DNA of 64,000 nucleotides from the NCBI RefSeq assembly GCF_003048255.1, contig NZ_CP028487.1, positions 1,550,001-1,614,000 on the forward strand, in the 5' to 3' direction. The stretch comes from Yersinia massiliensis. GTDB lineage: Bacteria > Pseudomonadota > Gammaproteobacteria > Enterobacterales > Enterobacteriaceae. How positions within the stretch are numbered: position 1 is the first letter of the stretch; the number at the start of each line of letters is the position of its first letter. The position numbers were made by a program, and so were the translations under genes. The notes beneath the pieces were generated by a model, which did no database searches, was not told where the DNA came from, and worked only from the letters and a program-made list of their open reading frames with translations. This document shows positions 29,100 to 39,569 of the stretch, piece by piece.

Positions 29100-30428
29100 G
29101 TGGGCACGACAAATGAATATCCGGCGAGTCAGCATCTGCTAGCTGATCCTTTCGCCGGGAGTGACTCATGGTGGCAGCAGGTCGCGCAGTGGGGGACACC
29201 GCTGGTGGAACCTCTCGCGGCGGGCAATATAAAACTGACTTTCCTGTGGCGCGACCGGCAGGAAAAGGCGCACGACTCTGTTTACCGTCGAGTCTATATC
29301 GACGTCAATGGGCTGACAGATCACCACAGCCCGAATCCTGAAACTCTTCAGCGCTTGGGCCAAACAGATGTTTGGTATTGGCAGGCGGAAGTGGAATCTG
29401 ATTTCCGTGCCAGCTATTGCTTTATTCCGGCCACCGCAGCGCAATGCTTAAATTTGCCCGAAGGTAGCGCACCAGAGCGGCGTCAGGCGCAGCGCAATTG
29501 GTGGATATCAATGTTGGATCTGGCAGAAAACGATCCATTAAATCTCACTGCGGCTCATTGCAGTTATCGTGGCATGCCGCTTTCTGCGGTGCATCTCGCC
29601 GATGCTTTGCCGCAAACGGCCTGGCAACAGGTTGATACGGGCCAAACACTGCCTACCGACTCAAAACGGCTACAACGCATCACTTGGAACAGCCAGCGAT
29701 TAGGTAACAGCCGCAATGTGTGGATTTATCACACTGTGGGTGATGAAAGTCTTGGCAATGCCCGTTTTGATGCGGACGCGATAGCAGAAAGGCCGTTGGC
29801 TATTTTGCTCGATGGTCAGTATTGGGCGCAGGGGCAGACGGTATTTGGCGTGTTGGATAATGAAACGACCGCTGGCCGCTTACCCCCGAGTGTATATGTG
29901 TTGATCGATATTATTGATCAGCCCCATCGTTCGGAAGAATTGCCCTGCAATCAAGAATTTTGGCTCGCGCTGCAAACAGAATTACTGCCACAAGTTGCCT
30001 TGTTGCAACCCTTCACTGAAAAAGCCTCTCGCACCGTCGTTGCTGGGCAAAGCTATGGTGGTCTGGCTTCGCTATATGCCGGATTACATTGGCCTGCGCG
30101 TTTTGGCTGTGTATTAAGCCAATCCGGTTCTTTCTGGTGGCCAGACGTTGATAATTTCACCGCATTGTCGGCGGGGACGGCTGAACATCAGGGGTGGCTG
30201 ACAGAGCAGGTTTACCAAGGTCTGGGAGCGGGTCATCCATTGGCTATTTTTATGGAAGCCGGCCGCCGTGAAGATGTGATTTATCAAGTCAATGAAACCA
30301 TGAGTGACGCGCTGCGTCAGGCTGGGCATCGGTTGCACTATCGTATTTATTCCGGTGGTCACGATGCACTGTGTTGGCGTGGTGGATTGATTGATGGATT
30401 GCACTGTTTATTAGGTTCCACTCATTAA
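29100..30428 (+). CDS. fes: Catecholate siderophore esterase Fes
   Basis: A cytoplasmic alpha/beta hydrolase that cleaves the ester bonds of imported Fe-siderophore to release iron. About 442 residues (E. coli Fes is about 400). The N-terminal domain has RVYIDVNGLTDHH and GTDVW-like blocks; the catalytic domain has the nucleophile motif VAGQSYGGLASLYAGLHWP, VLSQSGSFWWP and the catalytic His in GGHDALCWRGGL. The start is GTG 29100, six bases after AAGAGGG; a TTG at 29094 is directly against that site and less likely. First gene of the fes-mbtH-NRPS transcript. An ester hydrolase fits a product built on a Ser-ester core. Confidence 0.93.
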   Translation: MGTTNEYPASQHLLADPFAGSDSWWQQVAQWGTPLVEPLAAGNIKLTFLWRDRQEKAHDSVYRRVYIDVNGLTDHHSPNPETLQRLGQTDVWYWQAEVESDFRASYCFIPATAAQCLNLPEGSAPERRQAQRNWWISMLDLAENDPLNLTAAHCSYRGMPLSAVHLADALPQTAWQQVDTGQTLPTDSKRLQRITWNSQRLGNSRNVWIYHTVGDESLGNARFDADAIAERPLAILLDGQYWAQGQTVFGVLDNETTAGRLPPSVYVLIDIIDQPHRSEELPCNQEFWLALQTELLPQVALLQPFTEKASRTVVAGQSYGGLASLYAGLHWPARFGCVLSQSGSFWWPDVDNFTALSAGTAEHQGWLTEQVYQGLGAGHPLAIFMEAGRREDVIYQVNETMSDALRQAGHRLHYRIYSGGHDALCWRGGLIDGLHCLLGSTH

Positions 30429-30447
30429 AAACAAGGACGTCATCGCC

Positions 30448-30678
30448 ATGAGCAATGAAACACAAGTTAACCCCTTCGATAACGAAGAATTACCCTTCTT
30501 AGTGCTGATCAACGCGCAGCAGCAATACAGTTTGTGGCCACAAATTACGGCGATCCCAGCCGGGTGGACGAGTGTCTATGGCCCGCAAAGCAGGGCGGAC
30601 TGTGTGAAATATCTTGAGGCCAATTGGACCGATATGCGTCCGGCCAGCTTGATTCGTGCAGAGGCTGCCCTGCGATAA
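30448..30678 (+). CDS. ybdZ: MbtH-like NRPS accessory protein
   Basis: 76 residues with the MbtH pattern: NPFDNEELPFLVLINAQQQYSLWP, PAGWTSVYGPQSR and an NWTDMRPASL end. These small proteins bind NRPS adenylation domains and stimulate amino acid activation. It sits between fes and the NRPS gene, as ybdZ does before entF in E. coli. Confidence 0.95.
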   Translation: MSNETQVNPFDNEELPFLVLINAQQQYSLWPQITAIPAGWTSVYGPQSRADCVKYLEANWTDMRPASLIRAEAALR

Positions 30679-30767
30679 CGCAGGTCATCGGTGAACGGAA
30701 TTATCGGAATATTGCGACCCTACCGGTTGCGATAAGTCGTTTGTTGCCCAAAAAAGGAATACCCATC

Positions 30768-33700
30768 GTGTCAGAGGATTCAACCCCCATTTTCGCAGAT
30801 GCCGCTATTGTCGAGTTGCCACTGGTTGCCGCGCAACCCGGTATTTGGTTTGCCGATCAGCTCAGCCAGCAAAAGACCTTGTATACCGTGGCTCATTACA
30901 TTGAACTGGCCGGTTCGTTGGACCGAATGTTATTTAGCCGCGCCGTCAGCCAAGGGTTGTCTGAGGCTGACACCCTGCATGCTCGCTTTTTCCACGGCGT
31001 TGATGGCCCGATGCAGCGTATTCCTCTCCAGTGTAAAGCAACTGACATCCCCAAGCTGGTTTGGCTCGATCTCAGTTCTCGTGCCGATGGTCGTCAGGCG
31101 GCACTGGCATTAATGCAAGATGATATTGATGCAGATTTACTGGCCGATGGCGACGAACCCCTTTATCGCCACTGGGTGATTCGTGTACCGGATGAACAAG
31201 GTAAACCGGTCTGGCTCTGGTATCAGCGTTATCATCATCTGGTAATCGATGGCTTTAGTTTCACCGCTATTACCCGCCGTATCGCTGATATATACACCGC
31301 TCTTCAGCAGGGTAAACCCATTGGCGAATCGCCCTTTACCCCTTTCAGTGATGTAGTCAGTGAATACTTAGCGTATGCCGGTTCTGAAACCGAGCAACGT
31401 GATAAGCAATTCTGGCTGCAACATACTGCGGATTTACCCGCCGCGATTTCTCTTTCAGCCATAAACTCGCCTATTCGGGCCGAACAAGCTGCGAGTCGCG
31501 TGTTGCGTCAGCGCATTGATATCGACTCAGCCTTGTTTAGCTGTTTGACACAACAGGGGGCAGAGCAACGTCTGACTGCCGCCGATATGGCGATGGCACT
31601 GCTGATGTCGTATTTTGCCCGAATGAGTGGTGAAAGGCGTCTATCGGTAGGATGTCCGTTTATGCGCCGCTTGGGATCGGCCGCTTTATCTGCCACTGGG
31701 CCGGTGGTGAATGTCCTCCCATTGCAGGTGAATTTACAACCTGAAATGAACCTGCTGGATGTTGCTCGGGCAGTGGCGAGCGAGTTGAAAAGGGTACGGA
31801 AATACCAGCGCTATGAAGCGGACCAATTACGGCGCGATCTGGGGATGGTCGGTTCCCAACGGTCACTTTATGGCCCCGTGCTGAATTTCAAACTGTTTGA
31901 TTTTGCGCTGAATCTAGGGGAAATCACGGGCATCACTCACACGCTCGCCTCTGGCCCCGTAGATGATTTAGAAATTGACCTCTATCTCGAAAGCGGCGAG
32001 CTAACGCTGGAAATCTTGGCGAATGCGGAGCGTTATGATCACGCCAACCTCCAGGCACACGGTGAGCGGATATCGTATTTGCTGCAACAACTGGCGACTC
32101 AGGCCACCATGCCGATTGGCAACCTCATACTGACCCCCACGCAAGAATTGCAATCCATTGATAGCTGGGCGAAAGGCCCACAATTCAGTCTGCCTGCCGG
32201 CATCGTTTCAGTACTGGATATTTTCCAGCAACAAGTCAGCGCGCAGCCGGATGCCATTGCGGTGAGATGTGGCGATCAAAGCCTGACTTATCATCAGCTT
32301 TCTGCCCGTGTCGCCCAATTGGGGCGTGCGTTAATTGCCCGAGGTATTGGGGCCGAAGATGTGATTGCGATTGGTCTTCCCCGAACGGTGGATTCGCTAG
32401 TGGCAATTTTGGGGGTGTTATCCAGTGGTGCTGCCTATATGCCGCTGGATCTCGATTATCCGATGGACCGATTAGCGCTCATGTGTGAAGACGCCACTCC
32501 GCGTATCCTGTTGGCCCACCAATCGACAGAAAGTGTGTTATCTCCGTTGAATGCGATGGGTGAGATGCCGATAGTCTGTCTGGATGACGTTCACTTCCAG
32601 CGTGAATGTGCGGCTTATGCTATCCAACCCATCAGCAATATTGAACGTCGGCAGCCAATGCACGGCGACCATTTGGCTTACATGATTTACACCTCCGGCT
32701 CGACTGGGCGGCCCAAAGGAGTCATGAGCACCCATGGCGGTTTAGTGAACTTGTTGGTGGCGCATCGTACCTATCTGTATGGTCCGGCGATGGCTGCCTT
32801 CAAGCAACAAAATACGCGTCGAATGCGTGCTGGACACACCGCGTCATTTTCCTTTGATTCCTCTTGGGAACCACTGTTTTGGATGATGATGGGCTGTGAG
32901 ATGGTGATTTTTGATGAAGAAATGCGCCGTGATGCTTATGCACTGGTGCAGTTGATGGATCAGGCCCCCATCGACACGATGGATATTACGCCGTCTTTCT
33001 TCACACAAATGATCGATAGCGGCTTATTGGAGCTTGGTCGCCATCGGCCTGCTTTCATTATGATTGGCGGCGAAGCGGCGACCCCGCGGTTATGGGATCT
33101 GTTAAAGCAGCATACTGAGCTCAATGTGGTTAACTTCTATGGTCCTTCGGAATACACCATTGATACCCTTGGCGCACATACCACTGTGTCGTTACAACCG
33201 GTGGTGGGCCGCCCGGTAGCTAACACCGAAGTTTATTTGTTGGATAGCCAACTGGCAAAAGTCCCAGTGGGCTCGGTCGGGGAGCTCTATATTGCTGGCC
33301 TAGGGCTGGCGCGTGGTTATCTGAATCGGCCTGATTTAACGGCAGCTCGTTTTGTCGCCAACCCATTCCGTTACGGCGAAGTGATGTACCGCAGTGGCGA
33401 TTTGATGCGCTGGACAGCACAGGGGCAGTTAGATTTTGTTGGCCGAATTGATCATCAGATAAAAGTGCGTGGTTTCCGCGTCGAACTGGGTGAAGTAGAA
33501 AATGCATTGGTGGCTTTACCCGAAGTCAGCAGTGCCGTGGTGATTGCACAAGCCATCGGCGCGACACACCGGCTGATTGGTTACTGCTCAGTGCCTGATG
33601 CACAACTGCGTGACAGCGAAGATCTCAATGCGCGATTAATGCGTCAACTGGCGGCCACTTTACCGGATTATATGGTGCCCGCGCTGCTGATGGTGCTGGA

Positions 33701-36700
33701 TGAAATGCCATTGACCGTGAATGGTAAAATTGATCGTCAGGCACTGCCCGCCCCACAACATCGGCAACAGTCATCCCGTCTTGAACAGTCAGCTTATCTT
33801 GAACAACTAACCCCGCAGGAAACGCTCCTGTGCACGAATATTGCCAGCTTGCTGCGTTTAGACTGCATCGGGGCAGAAGATGATTTCTTCCAACTGGGTG
33901 GCGACAGTATTTTAGCCATGGCTTTGGGGAGTGCTTTGCGCCGCGCGGGTTACCGCTTAACTCCGCGTGAAATTTTTGCTTTGCGTACGCCGGCTCGAAT
34001 GGCGCAAGCATTACAGCCATTGATTGAGAAGGGGACAGAGCCAGCGCTAGCGATGCCAACAGCCCATATTTTACCGGAAAAACTGTGGCAAGCCGCCAGT
34101 GAAAAATATGGCCCGATAGCCGATATTTTACCGGTTTTACCGCTGCAACAGGGGTTGCTATTCCATGCTCAATTAGGGCAAGAAGCCAACAATTACAATG
34201 CCATTAGCCGCTTTGATCTTCAGGGTGAGCTCGATATCGAACGCTTGCGCGATGCACTGGAAAGCCTGCTACAACGCTATCCGCAATTGGGCGCTATTTT
34301 TGACAGTGAGCTCCACCCTGAATCTTTGCAAATCCTGCCGCAGATTCATGGCAATGCCCGTCGCTGGCCTTGGAGACAGCATGATCTCAGTGCACTGACA
34401 CCGCATCAGCAAATGGCCGAAACCCAACGATTAGAGCGCGAAGGGCTGGCACGGGATCTGATGCGCGACACGGCGGGGACGCTGCAACCTTTGCTGGTGG
34501 CGACGTTGATCCGCTACAGCAGCGAGCGCCATTCCTTAGTAATCATTGCGCATCATTTGGTGGGTGATGGCTGGTCGTCGGCCATCTTGTTACATGACTT
34601 ACTGCACCTGTATGGCAATAGTGAAAAATCGGGGAATAGTGAAACATATGACAAGAGTGCAAAACTGCCGCCGCTGAGCGTGAGTTATGGCGACCTCATT
34701 CGCCGCATGACAGCGCGGGACTTACGGCAAGACCGCTCGGTTTGGCAGCAGGCGTTGCAGGGGGCGACGCCGACAATTTTGTACCCTGAATCCAATGCCG
34801 CCGGTCCAGTGTCCGAGTGGGTGATTGAGCTGGACAGCAAACTGGAAAGCGCATTGACCGCCTTGCAGCGGCGTGAAGGCATCACGCTGAATACCTTATT
34901 GCAAGGTGTTTGGGCGACATTATTGGGGGTACTCAGTGGCCGTGATGATGTGGTCTTCGGCTCGCCGGTTTCGGGTCGTTTTAGTGAAATAGAAGGCATC
35001 GAGCAGCATGTTGGCTTGTTCAGTAATACCCTCCCTGTGCGGGTAAAATTGCAACCTCAATTGCCACTGTTAACGCAACTGGCAGCCTTGCAGCAACAGC
35101 AAATCCAGTTATTGGAGCATGATGGCCTTGGCTTGGGCGAGATCCAACGTCTGGCCGGCGCGAACACCTTATTTGATACTTTATTGGTGGTCGAGAATTA
35201 TCCAGAAAACAACCAATTACATCAGCAATCTTTCAATGGTCTACGCTGTGATGCACTGAATAATCGCGGCTATACCCATTATCCACTGACGTTATTGGTG
35301 CTACCGGGTGAGAGGCTGCACCTGCAACTGGAATACCGTGATGCCGTCACCGATCCGCAACAAATAGCCCAGCGTTTGGTGATGTTGCTTGAGCACTTGG
35401 TTTGGCAGCCAGAGCTGCCTTTATCCGCACTGGATTTGCTGACCCATGGCGAAAAAGCTCTGATAGCGTCAGTCAATGACACCGCCATCGCCCTACCTAA
35501 ACTGACGCTATGTGACTTGATGAACCAGCAGGCACAATCCACCCCGCAAGCGGTCGCGTTACTGGATATCGATGAAACACTGACTTACCAGCAGGTAAAT
35601 CAACGGGTCAACGCACTGGCGGCTATTTTACGCCAACAAGGTGTGCAATCGGGGGATCGGGTCGCTGTGGCACTGCCACGTTCGGTCAATCTTAGTCTGG
35701 CTCTGATGGCTATTTTGGCGGCCGGTGCCGCTTATTTACCGTTGGATACCGGTTATCCTGCGGATCGTCTGGCTTATATGATAGGTGATGCCAAGCCACG
35801 GTTGATTATTACCGTCAGTTCATTGGCGGAACGTTTTATCGGTCAGGCACCCTTATTGCAGCTCGATCAGCAGGATTTGCTGGTGACAGCGACATTGCCT
35901 ACCGTCCTGATCACGGTGGAAAGTCCGGCTTATCTCATCTATACCTCAGGTTCCACTGGCCGACCTAAAGGGGTGGTGATCTCGCACGGTGCCATCGTTA
36001 ACCGCTTGTTGTGGATGCAAAATGAGTACCCATTGGGCGGTGATGATGTGGTATTACAAAAAACGCCGTGCAGTTTTGATGTTTCGGTGTGGGAGTTCTT
36101 CTGGCCGATGATCACCGGGGCTAGATTGGTCATGGCACCACCGGAGGCGCACCGTGATCCCGATGCATTACGCACCCTGATTGAAGATTATGGGGTGACC
36201 ACCGCCCACTTTGTCCCCTCCATGCTGGCGGCTTTTGTCAGTGCTATGGCAGCGCAAGATAAGCCCTGCCAGAGCTTGCGCCGAGTATTCTGTAGTGGTG
36301 AGGCATTGTCACGCGAGCTCTCGGTTCTCTATCAGGCGATTTTTTCTGCGCCATTACATAACTTATATGGCCCGACTGAGGCGGCGGTTGATGTGACTTA
36401 TCAGCCAGCCTATGGCGATGCGCTGGCGCAGGTGGCGGGCAACAGTGTGCCCATTGGTAAGCCGGTCTGGAATACTCAACTGCGAATTCTCGACAGTATG
36501 CTGCGCCAAGTCCCCGTTGGCGTGGCAGGCGATCTGTATCTGTGTGGCGTGCAATTGGCGCAAGGCTACTATGATCGTCCAGATCTCACGGCCAGCCGCT
36601 TTGTCGCTGATCCTTACGATCATGGCCAGCGAATGTATCTCACTGGCGATATTGCTCGCTGGCTGCCGGACGGTGCCGTCGAGTATCTGGGGCGCAGCGA

Positions 36701-38036
36701 TTTTCAATTAAAGATCCGTGGACAGCGTATTGAATTGGGCGAGATAGAGTCTGCTTTGCTGGCGCTACCTCAAGTCCAGCAAGCCGTTGTTCATGCTCGC
36801 ACCTTGGTCGGTGTCGAGGGAGCTTTGGCCGGTGCCGATAGCCGTCAATTAGTGGGCTATATCGTGCCGACTAACGGGGCTGAAAATACCGACATGGAAC
36901 TCTTGCGCCAACAGCTCAGTGAACAGTTGCCCGCGCATATGGTGCCGGCAGTTATCGTCAGTCTGAAAGCATTTCCGCTTAGCGCCAATGGCAAACTGGA
37001 TCGCAAAGCGTTACCCGCTCCCGTTAATCAAGCAGGTCATGGTGGACGTGCGCCACACGCCGGTCTGGAAAGTGTGATCGCGGGGTTATTTGCCAACTTG
37101 CTGGGGGTTGAGTCGGTCAATGCTGATGATGATTTCTTTGCGTTAGGGGGGCACTCTTTGCTGGCGATGAGACTGGCGGCTGATTTACGTCGCGAGTTGC
37201 AGCAACCGGTCGCGGTTGGGCAAGTGATGGTGGCCTCAACAGTAGCAACGTTGGCGGCAGCATTGAGCCAGCCATCATCAGAAATGTCAGCCGGAAAAGC
37301 GGGCTTCAGTGAAGTATTGCCGTTGCGAAGCGGCCACGGTCATCCGCTATTTTGTCTCCATCCGGCCTCGGGTTTTGCTTGGCAATTCAGCCTATTACCT
37401 CGTTATTTGCCGGGCAACTGGCCAGTGTTAGGGATCCAATCACCTCGCCCTGATGGGGCAATCGCCACCTGTCAGGATATGGATAGCCTCTGTGATCATC
37501 ATCTGGCAACGTTACGTCAGGTCCAACCACAGGGGCCATATCATCTGATGGGCTATTCACTGGGCGGCACCGTGGCGCAGGCCATGGCGGTAAAATTGCG
37601 GGCACAGGGTGAGGAAGTCGCTTTCTTAGGGTTGTTGGATACCTATCCACCGGAAACTCAGGATTGGAATGCACCGATTGAGGCTGAAGCACTCGAAGAA
37701 GTCGAACGTGAGCGGGCATTATTTATGGCTGCGGCAGGTGACGAGCAAGAAGAGAAACGCGAGATGTTTGCGCAAATTCAAGCAAACTACGACGATGCGG
37801 TTGGTTTGCTGTCAGGGGCGAAAACGCCGGTTTATGAGGGTGAAACCACGTTGTTTGTTGCCACTCAGACCTTGCCTGACGGTGAATCGCCAGAGGAAAT
37901 TTGGCGACCTTATGCGAAACAATTGCAAACTTACAGTTTGGATTGTTCCCATATCACGATGATGTCACCGGAGACATTAAAAGTGTTGGGGCCGATTTTG
38001 CAACGCGTGTTTAAGGGGATTCGATCGTTATCCTAG
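30768..38036 (+). CDS. Dimodular siderophore NRPS, EntF-like (C-A-T-C-A-T-TE)
   Basis: 2422 residues from a GTG at 30768 (AAAAAGGA upstream; N-terminus aligns with EntF PLVAAQPGIWFA), almost twice E. coli EntF (1293). Domain order: C1 (HHLVIDG near 156), A1 (YTSGSTGRPKG near 640, YGPSEYTID near 790), T1 (LGGDSILAM near 1045), C2 (HHLVGDG near 1262), A2 (near 1724; YGPTEAAVD near 1866), T2 (LGGHSLLAM near 2126), TE (GYSLGG near 2262). The A2 specificity residues read DVWHFSLVD, the Ser code of EntF. The A1 code reads about D-S-W-D-M-G-F-I-D, with Asp at the 278 and 331 positions, suggesting Lys, Arg or Orn. There is no epimerisation domain. Product inferred: a (DHB-cationic residue-Ser)3 triscatechol. 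Confidence 0.95.
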   Translation: MSEDSTPIFADAAIVELPLVAAQPGIWFADQLSQQKTLYTVAHYIELAGSLDRMLFSRAVSQGLSEADTLHARFFHGVDGPMQRIPLQCKATDIPKLVWLDLSSRADGRQAALALMQDDIDADLLADGDEPLYRHWVIRVPDEQGKPVWLWYQRYHHLVIDGFSFTAITRRIADIYTALQQGKPIGESPFTPFSDVVSEYLAYAGSETEQRDKQFWLQHTADLPAAISLSAINSPIRAEQAASRVLRQRIDIDSALFSCLTQQGAEQRLTAADMAMALLMSYFARMSGERRLSVGCPFMRRLGSAALSATGPVVNVLPLQVNLQPEMNLLDVARAVASELKRVRKYQRYEADQLRRDLGMVGSQRSLYGPVLNFKLFDFALNLGEITGITHTLASGPVDDLEIDLYLESGELTLEILANAERYDHANLQAHGERISYLLQQLATQATMPIGNLILTPTQELQSIDSWAKGPQFSLPAGIVSVLDIFQQQVSAQPDAIAVRCGDQSLTYHQLSARVAQLGRALIARGIGAEDVIAIGLPRTVDSLVAILGVLSSGAAYMPLDLDYPMDRLALMCEDATPRILLAHQSTESVLSPLNAMGEMPIVCLDDVHFQRECAAYAIQPISNIERRQPMHGDHLAYMIYTSGSTGRPKGVMSTHGGLVNLLVAHRTYLYGPAMAAFKQQNTRRMRAGHTASFSFDSSWEPLFWMMMGCEMVIFDEEMRRDAYALVQLMDQAPIDTMDITPSFFTQMIDSGLLELGRHRPAFIMIGGEAATPRLWDLLKQHTELNVVNFYGPSEYTIDTLGAHTTVSLQPVVGRPVANTEVYLLDSQLAKVPVGSVGELYIAGLGLARGYLNRPDLTAARFVANPFRYGEVMYRSGDLMRWTAQGQLDFVGRIDHQIKVRGFRVELGEVENALVALPEVSSAVVIAQAIGATHRLIGYCSVPDAQLRDSEDLNARLMRQLAATLPDYMVPALLMVLDEMPLTVNGKIDRQALPAPQHRQQSSRLEQSAYLEQLTPQETLLCTNIASLLRLDCIGAEDDFFQLGGDSILAMALGSALRRAGYRLTPREIFALRTPARMAQALQPLIEKGTEPALAMPTAHILPEKLWQAASEKYGPIADILPVLPLQQGLLFHAQLGQEANNYNAISRFDLQGELDIERLRDALESLLQRYPQLGAIFDSELHPESLQILPQIHGNARRWPWRQHDLSALTPHQQMAETQRLEREGLARDLMRDTAGTLQPLLVATLIRYSSERHSLVIIAHHLVGDGWSSAILLHDLLHLYGNSEKSGNSETYDKSAKLPPLSVSYGDLIRRMTARDLRQDRSVWQQALQGATPTILYPESNAAGPVSEWVIELDSKLESALTALQRREGITLNTLLQGVWATLLGVLSGRDDVVFGSPVSGRFSEIEGIEQHVGLFSNTLPVRVKLQPQLPLLTQLAALQQQQIQLLEHDGLGLGEIQRLAGANTLFDTLLVVENYPENNQLHQQSFNGLRCDALNNRGYTHYPLTLLVLPGERLHLQLEYRDAVTDPQQIAQRLVMLLEHLVWQPELPLSALDLLTHGEKALIASVNDTAIALPKLTLCDLMNQQAQSTPQAVALLDIDETLTYQQVNQRVNALAAILRQQGVQSGDRVAVALPRSVNLSLALMAILAAGAAYLPLDTGYPADRLAYMIGDAKPRLIITVSSLAERFIGQAPLLQLDQQDLLVTATLPTVLITVESPAYLIYTSGSTGRPKGVVISHGAIVNRLLWMQNEYPLGGDDVVLQKTPCSFDVSVWEFFWPMITGARLVMAPPEAHRDPDALRTLIEDYGVTTAHFVPSMLAAFVSAMAAQDKPCQSLRRVFCSGEALSRELSVLYQAIFSAPLHNLYGPTEAAVDVTYQPAYGDALAQVAGNSVPIGKPVWNTQLRILDSMLRQVPVGVAGDLYLCGVQLAQGYYDRPDLTASRFVADPYDHGQRMYLTGDIARWLPDGAVEYLGRSDFQLKIRGQRIELGEIESALLALPQVQQAVVHARTLVGVEGALAGADSRQLVGYIVPTNGAENTDMELLRQQLSEQLPAHMVPAVIVSLKAFPLSANGKLDRKALPAPVNQAGHGGRAPHAGLESVIAGLFANLLGVESVNADDDFFALGGHSLLAMRLAADLRRELQQPVAVGQVMVASTVATLAAALSQPSSEMSAGKAGFSEVLPLRSGHGHPLFCLHPASGFAWQFSLLPRYLPGNWPVLGIQSPRPDGAIATCQDMDSLCDHHLATLRQVQPQGPYHLMGYSLGGTVAQAMAVKLRAQGEEVAFLGLLDTYPPETQDWNAPIEAEALEEVERERALFMAAAGDEQEEKREMFAQIQANYDDAVGLLSGAKTPVYEGETTLFVATQTLPDGESPEEIWRPYAKQLQTYSLDCSHITMMSPETLKVLGPILQRVFKGIRSLS

Positions 38037-38186
38037 TAGTGGCAAGCGGTTGATGGTTGATGTTGGCTAGGTGAGGCGTAAAGACCTATCAGCCGAACGG
38101 TTCACTGAGCCAACGTTCAACCGAATCTATCGACTCTCTTAAGGCATGGCGGGTCATGGTGGCCCACATTAACGGATTAAATAAAC

Positions 38187-39455
38187 ATGGCAAAATCGCC
38201 TATTCTTCTAGATTTCAGCTTGTTAAAGAATAACGCCAACTTTCGCGCAGTATTTTTTGCTCGCCTGATTTCGATATTAGGGCTGGGAATGCTCACAGTC
38301 GCGGTACCGGTACAGATTCAACAGATGACGGGATCAACCTTACAAGTCGGATTGGCCGTCACCTTGGATGGGGCAGGGATGTTTATCGGCCTGCTACTGG
38401 GGGGCGTACTGGCAGACAGATTTGATCGGCGCACACTGATCTTATTTGCGCGTTTTACCTGTGGCTTAGGCTTTATTGGCTTAAGTTTCAATGCATTCTC
38501 CGCGACACCTTCCTTATGGGTACTGTATGTCTTAGCCGCGTGGGATGGGTTCTTCGGGGCGCTGGGGATGACAGCATTGATGGCGGCAACACCGTCATTG
38601 GTTGGGCGGGAGAATTTGGCTGCTGCTGGTGGCTTAAGCATGCTTACTGTCCGTTTTGGCTCGGTCATCTCTCCGGCGATCGGGGGCTTAGTCATAGTGT
38701 ACGGCGGGTTAGGTTGGAACTACGGCATTGCTGCGGTGGGCACCATGCTCACCTTATTACCGCTGTTGCGTCTGCCAGCCATGAAACCGGCGATAAGCCA
38801 ACATGAGCACCCGCTACGGGCGCTTGCCACTGGGATTTCATTCGTCTTTAGCCACAAAATTGTGGGGGCGGTGGTGTTGCTGGGGACGTTGGTCAGCATG
38901 ATTGGCGCCATTCGTATTTTGTTTCCGGCGTTGGCGGAAAATACTTATCATGTCGGCGCCTCGCAGATTGGTTTGATGTATTCAATCGTGCCGCTGGGGG
39001 CGACCATCGGGGCGTTTACCAGTGGATGGGTCAGTCAGGTAAGGCGGCCTGGCGTGGTGCTGATGTACAGCTCGATTGCCGCTTTTTTAGCCATCGGGAC
39101 ACTCGGCTTAACCCATAATGTCTATTTGGCCCTACCGGGCTTGTTGATGTACGGCTATCTGGGGTCGATTAGCGGCTTGCTGCAATATACATTGGTACAA
39201 ACTCATACACCGGATGCGTTATTGGGGCGGGTAAACAGTCTGTGGAATGTCCAGTTTGTCGCGGGTGAATCATTCGGGGCATTGGGGCTAGGGGTATTAG
39301 CAAAAGTGATGGCGCCGGCACTCAGCGCCCTGACATTTGGCGTGGCAGCCGCAGCACTGGGGAGCCTCATTGCGCTCTGTGGTGGGACACTGCGTGAGGC
39401 CACCATGGCGGGCGACCAGCGTGGTTCAGAAGAGGATGAGGCCGTCGTTGAGTAA
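38187..39455 (+). CDS. entS: EntS-like MFS siderophore exporter
   Basis: 422 residues (E. coli EntS 416) with about 12 membrane helices. The N-terminus (LLDFSLLKNNANFRAVFFARLISILGLGML) and the loop-2 motif GGVLADRFDRRTLILFAR are characteristic of EntS. In E. coli this protein exports enterobactin to the periplasm. It lies 150 bases after the NRPS gene on the same strand. The ribosome site is weak. Confidence 0.92.
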   Translation: MAKSPILLDFSLLKNNANFRAVFFARLISILGLGMLTVAVPVQIQQMTGSTLQVGLAVTLDGAGMFIGLLLGGVLADRFDRRTLILFARFTCGLGFIGLSFNAFSATPSLWVLYVLAAWDGFFGALGMTALMAATPSLVGRENLAAAGGLSMLTVRFGSVISPAIGGLVIVYGGLGWNYGIAAVGTMLTLLPLLRLPAMKPAISQHEHPLRALATGISFVFSHKIVGAVVLLGTLVSMIGAIRILFPALAENTYHVGASQIGLMYSIVPLGATIGAFTSGWVSQVRRPGVVLMYSSIAAFLAIGTLGLTHNVYLALPGLLMYGYLGSISGLLQYTLVQTHTPDALLGRVNSLWNVQFVAGESFGALGLGVLAKVMAPALSALTFGVAAAALGSLIALCGGTLREATMAGDQRGSEEDEAVVE

Positions 39456-39495
39456 TTTGATGGCTTGCTTGCCAGATGCCGGTTAAGGCTGTGAA

Positions 39496-39534
39496 GATCA
39501 ACTGGGTTGTGACACTTTATCAACCCAATTGATC
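39496..39534. terminator. Inverted repeat between convergent entS and fepB
   Basis: GATCAACTGGGTTG and CAACCCAATTGATC pair over 14 bases with one mismatch around an 11-base loop. It lies between two convergent stops; no T tract is obvious. Confidence 0.55.
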
Positions 39535-39569
39535 ACTCAGCCGAATATCCACCAAAACAACATTCGCCG

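Noticed and set aside
33220..34059. Long reverse-strand frames within the NRPS gene
   Set aside because: Antisense shadows of a GC-balanced long gene; none has a ribosome site or domain motifs.
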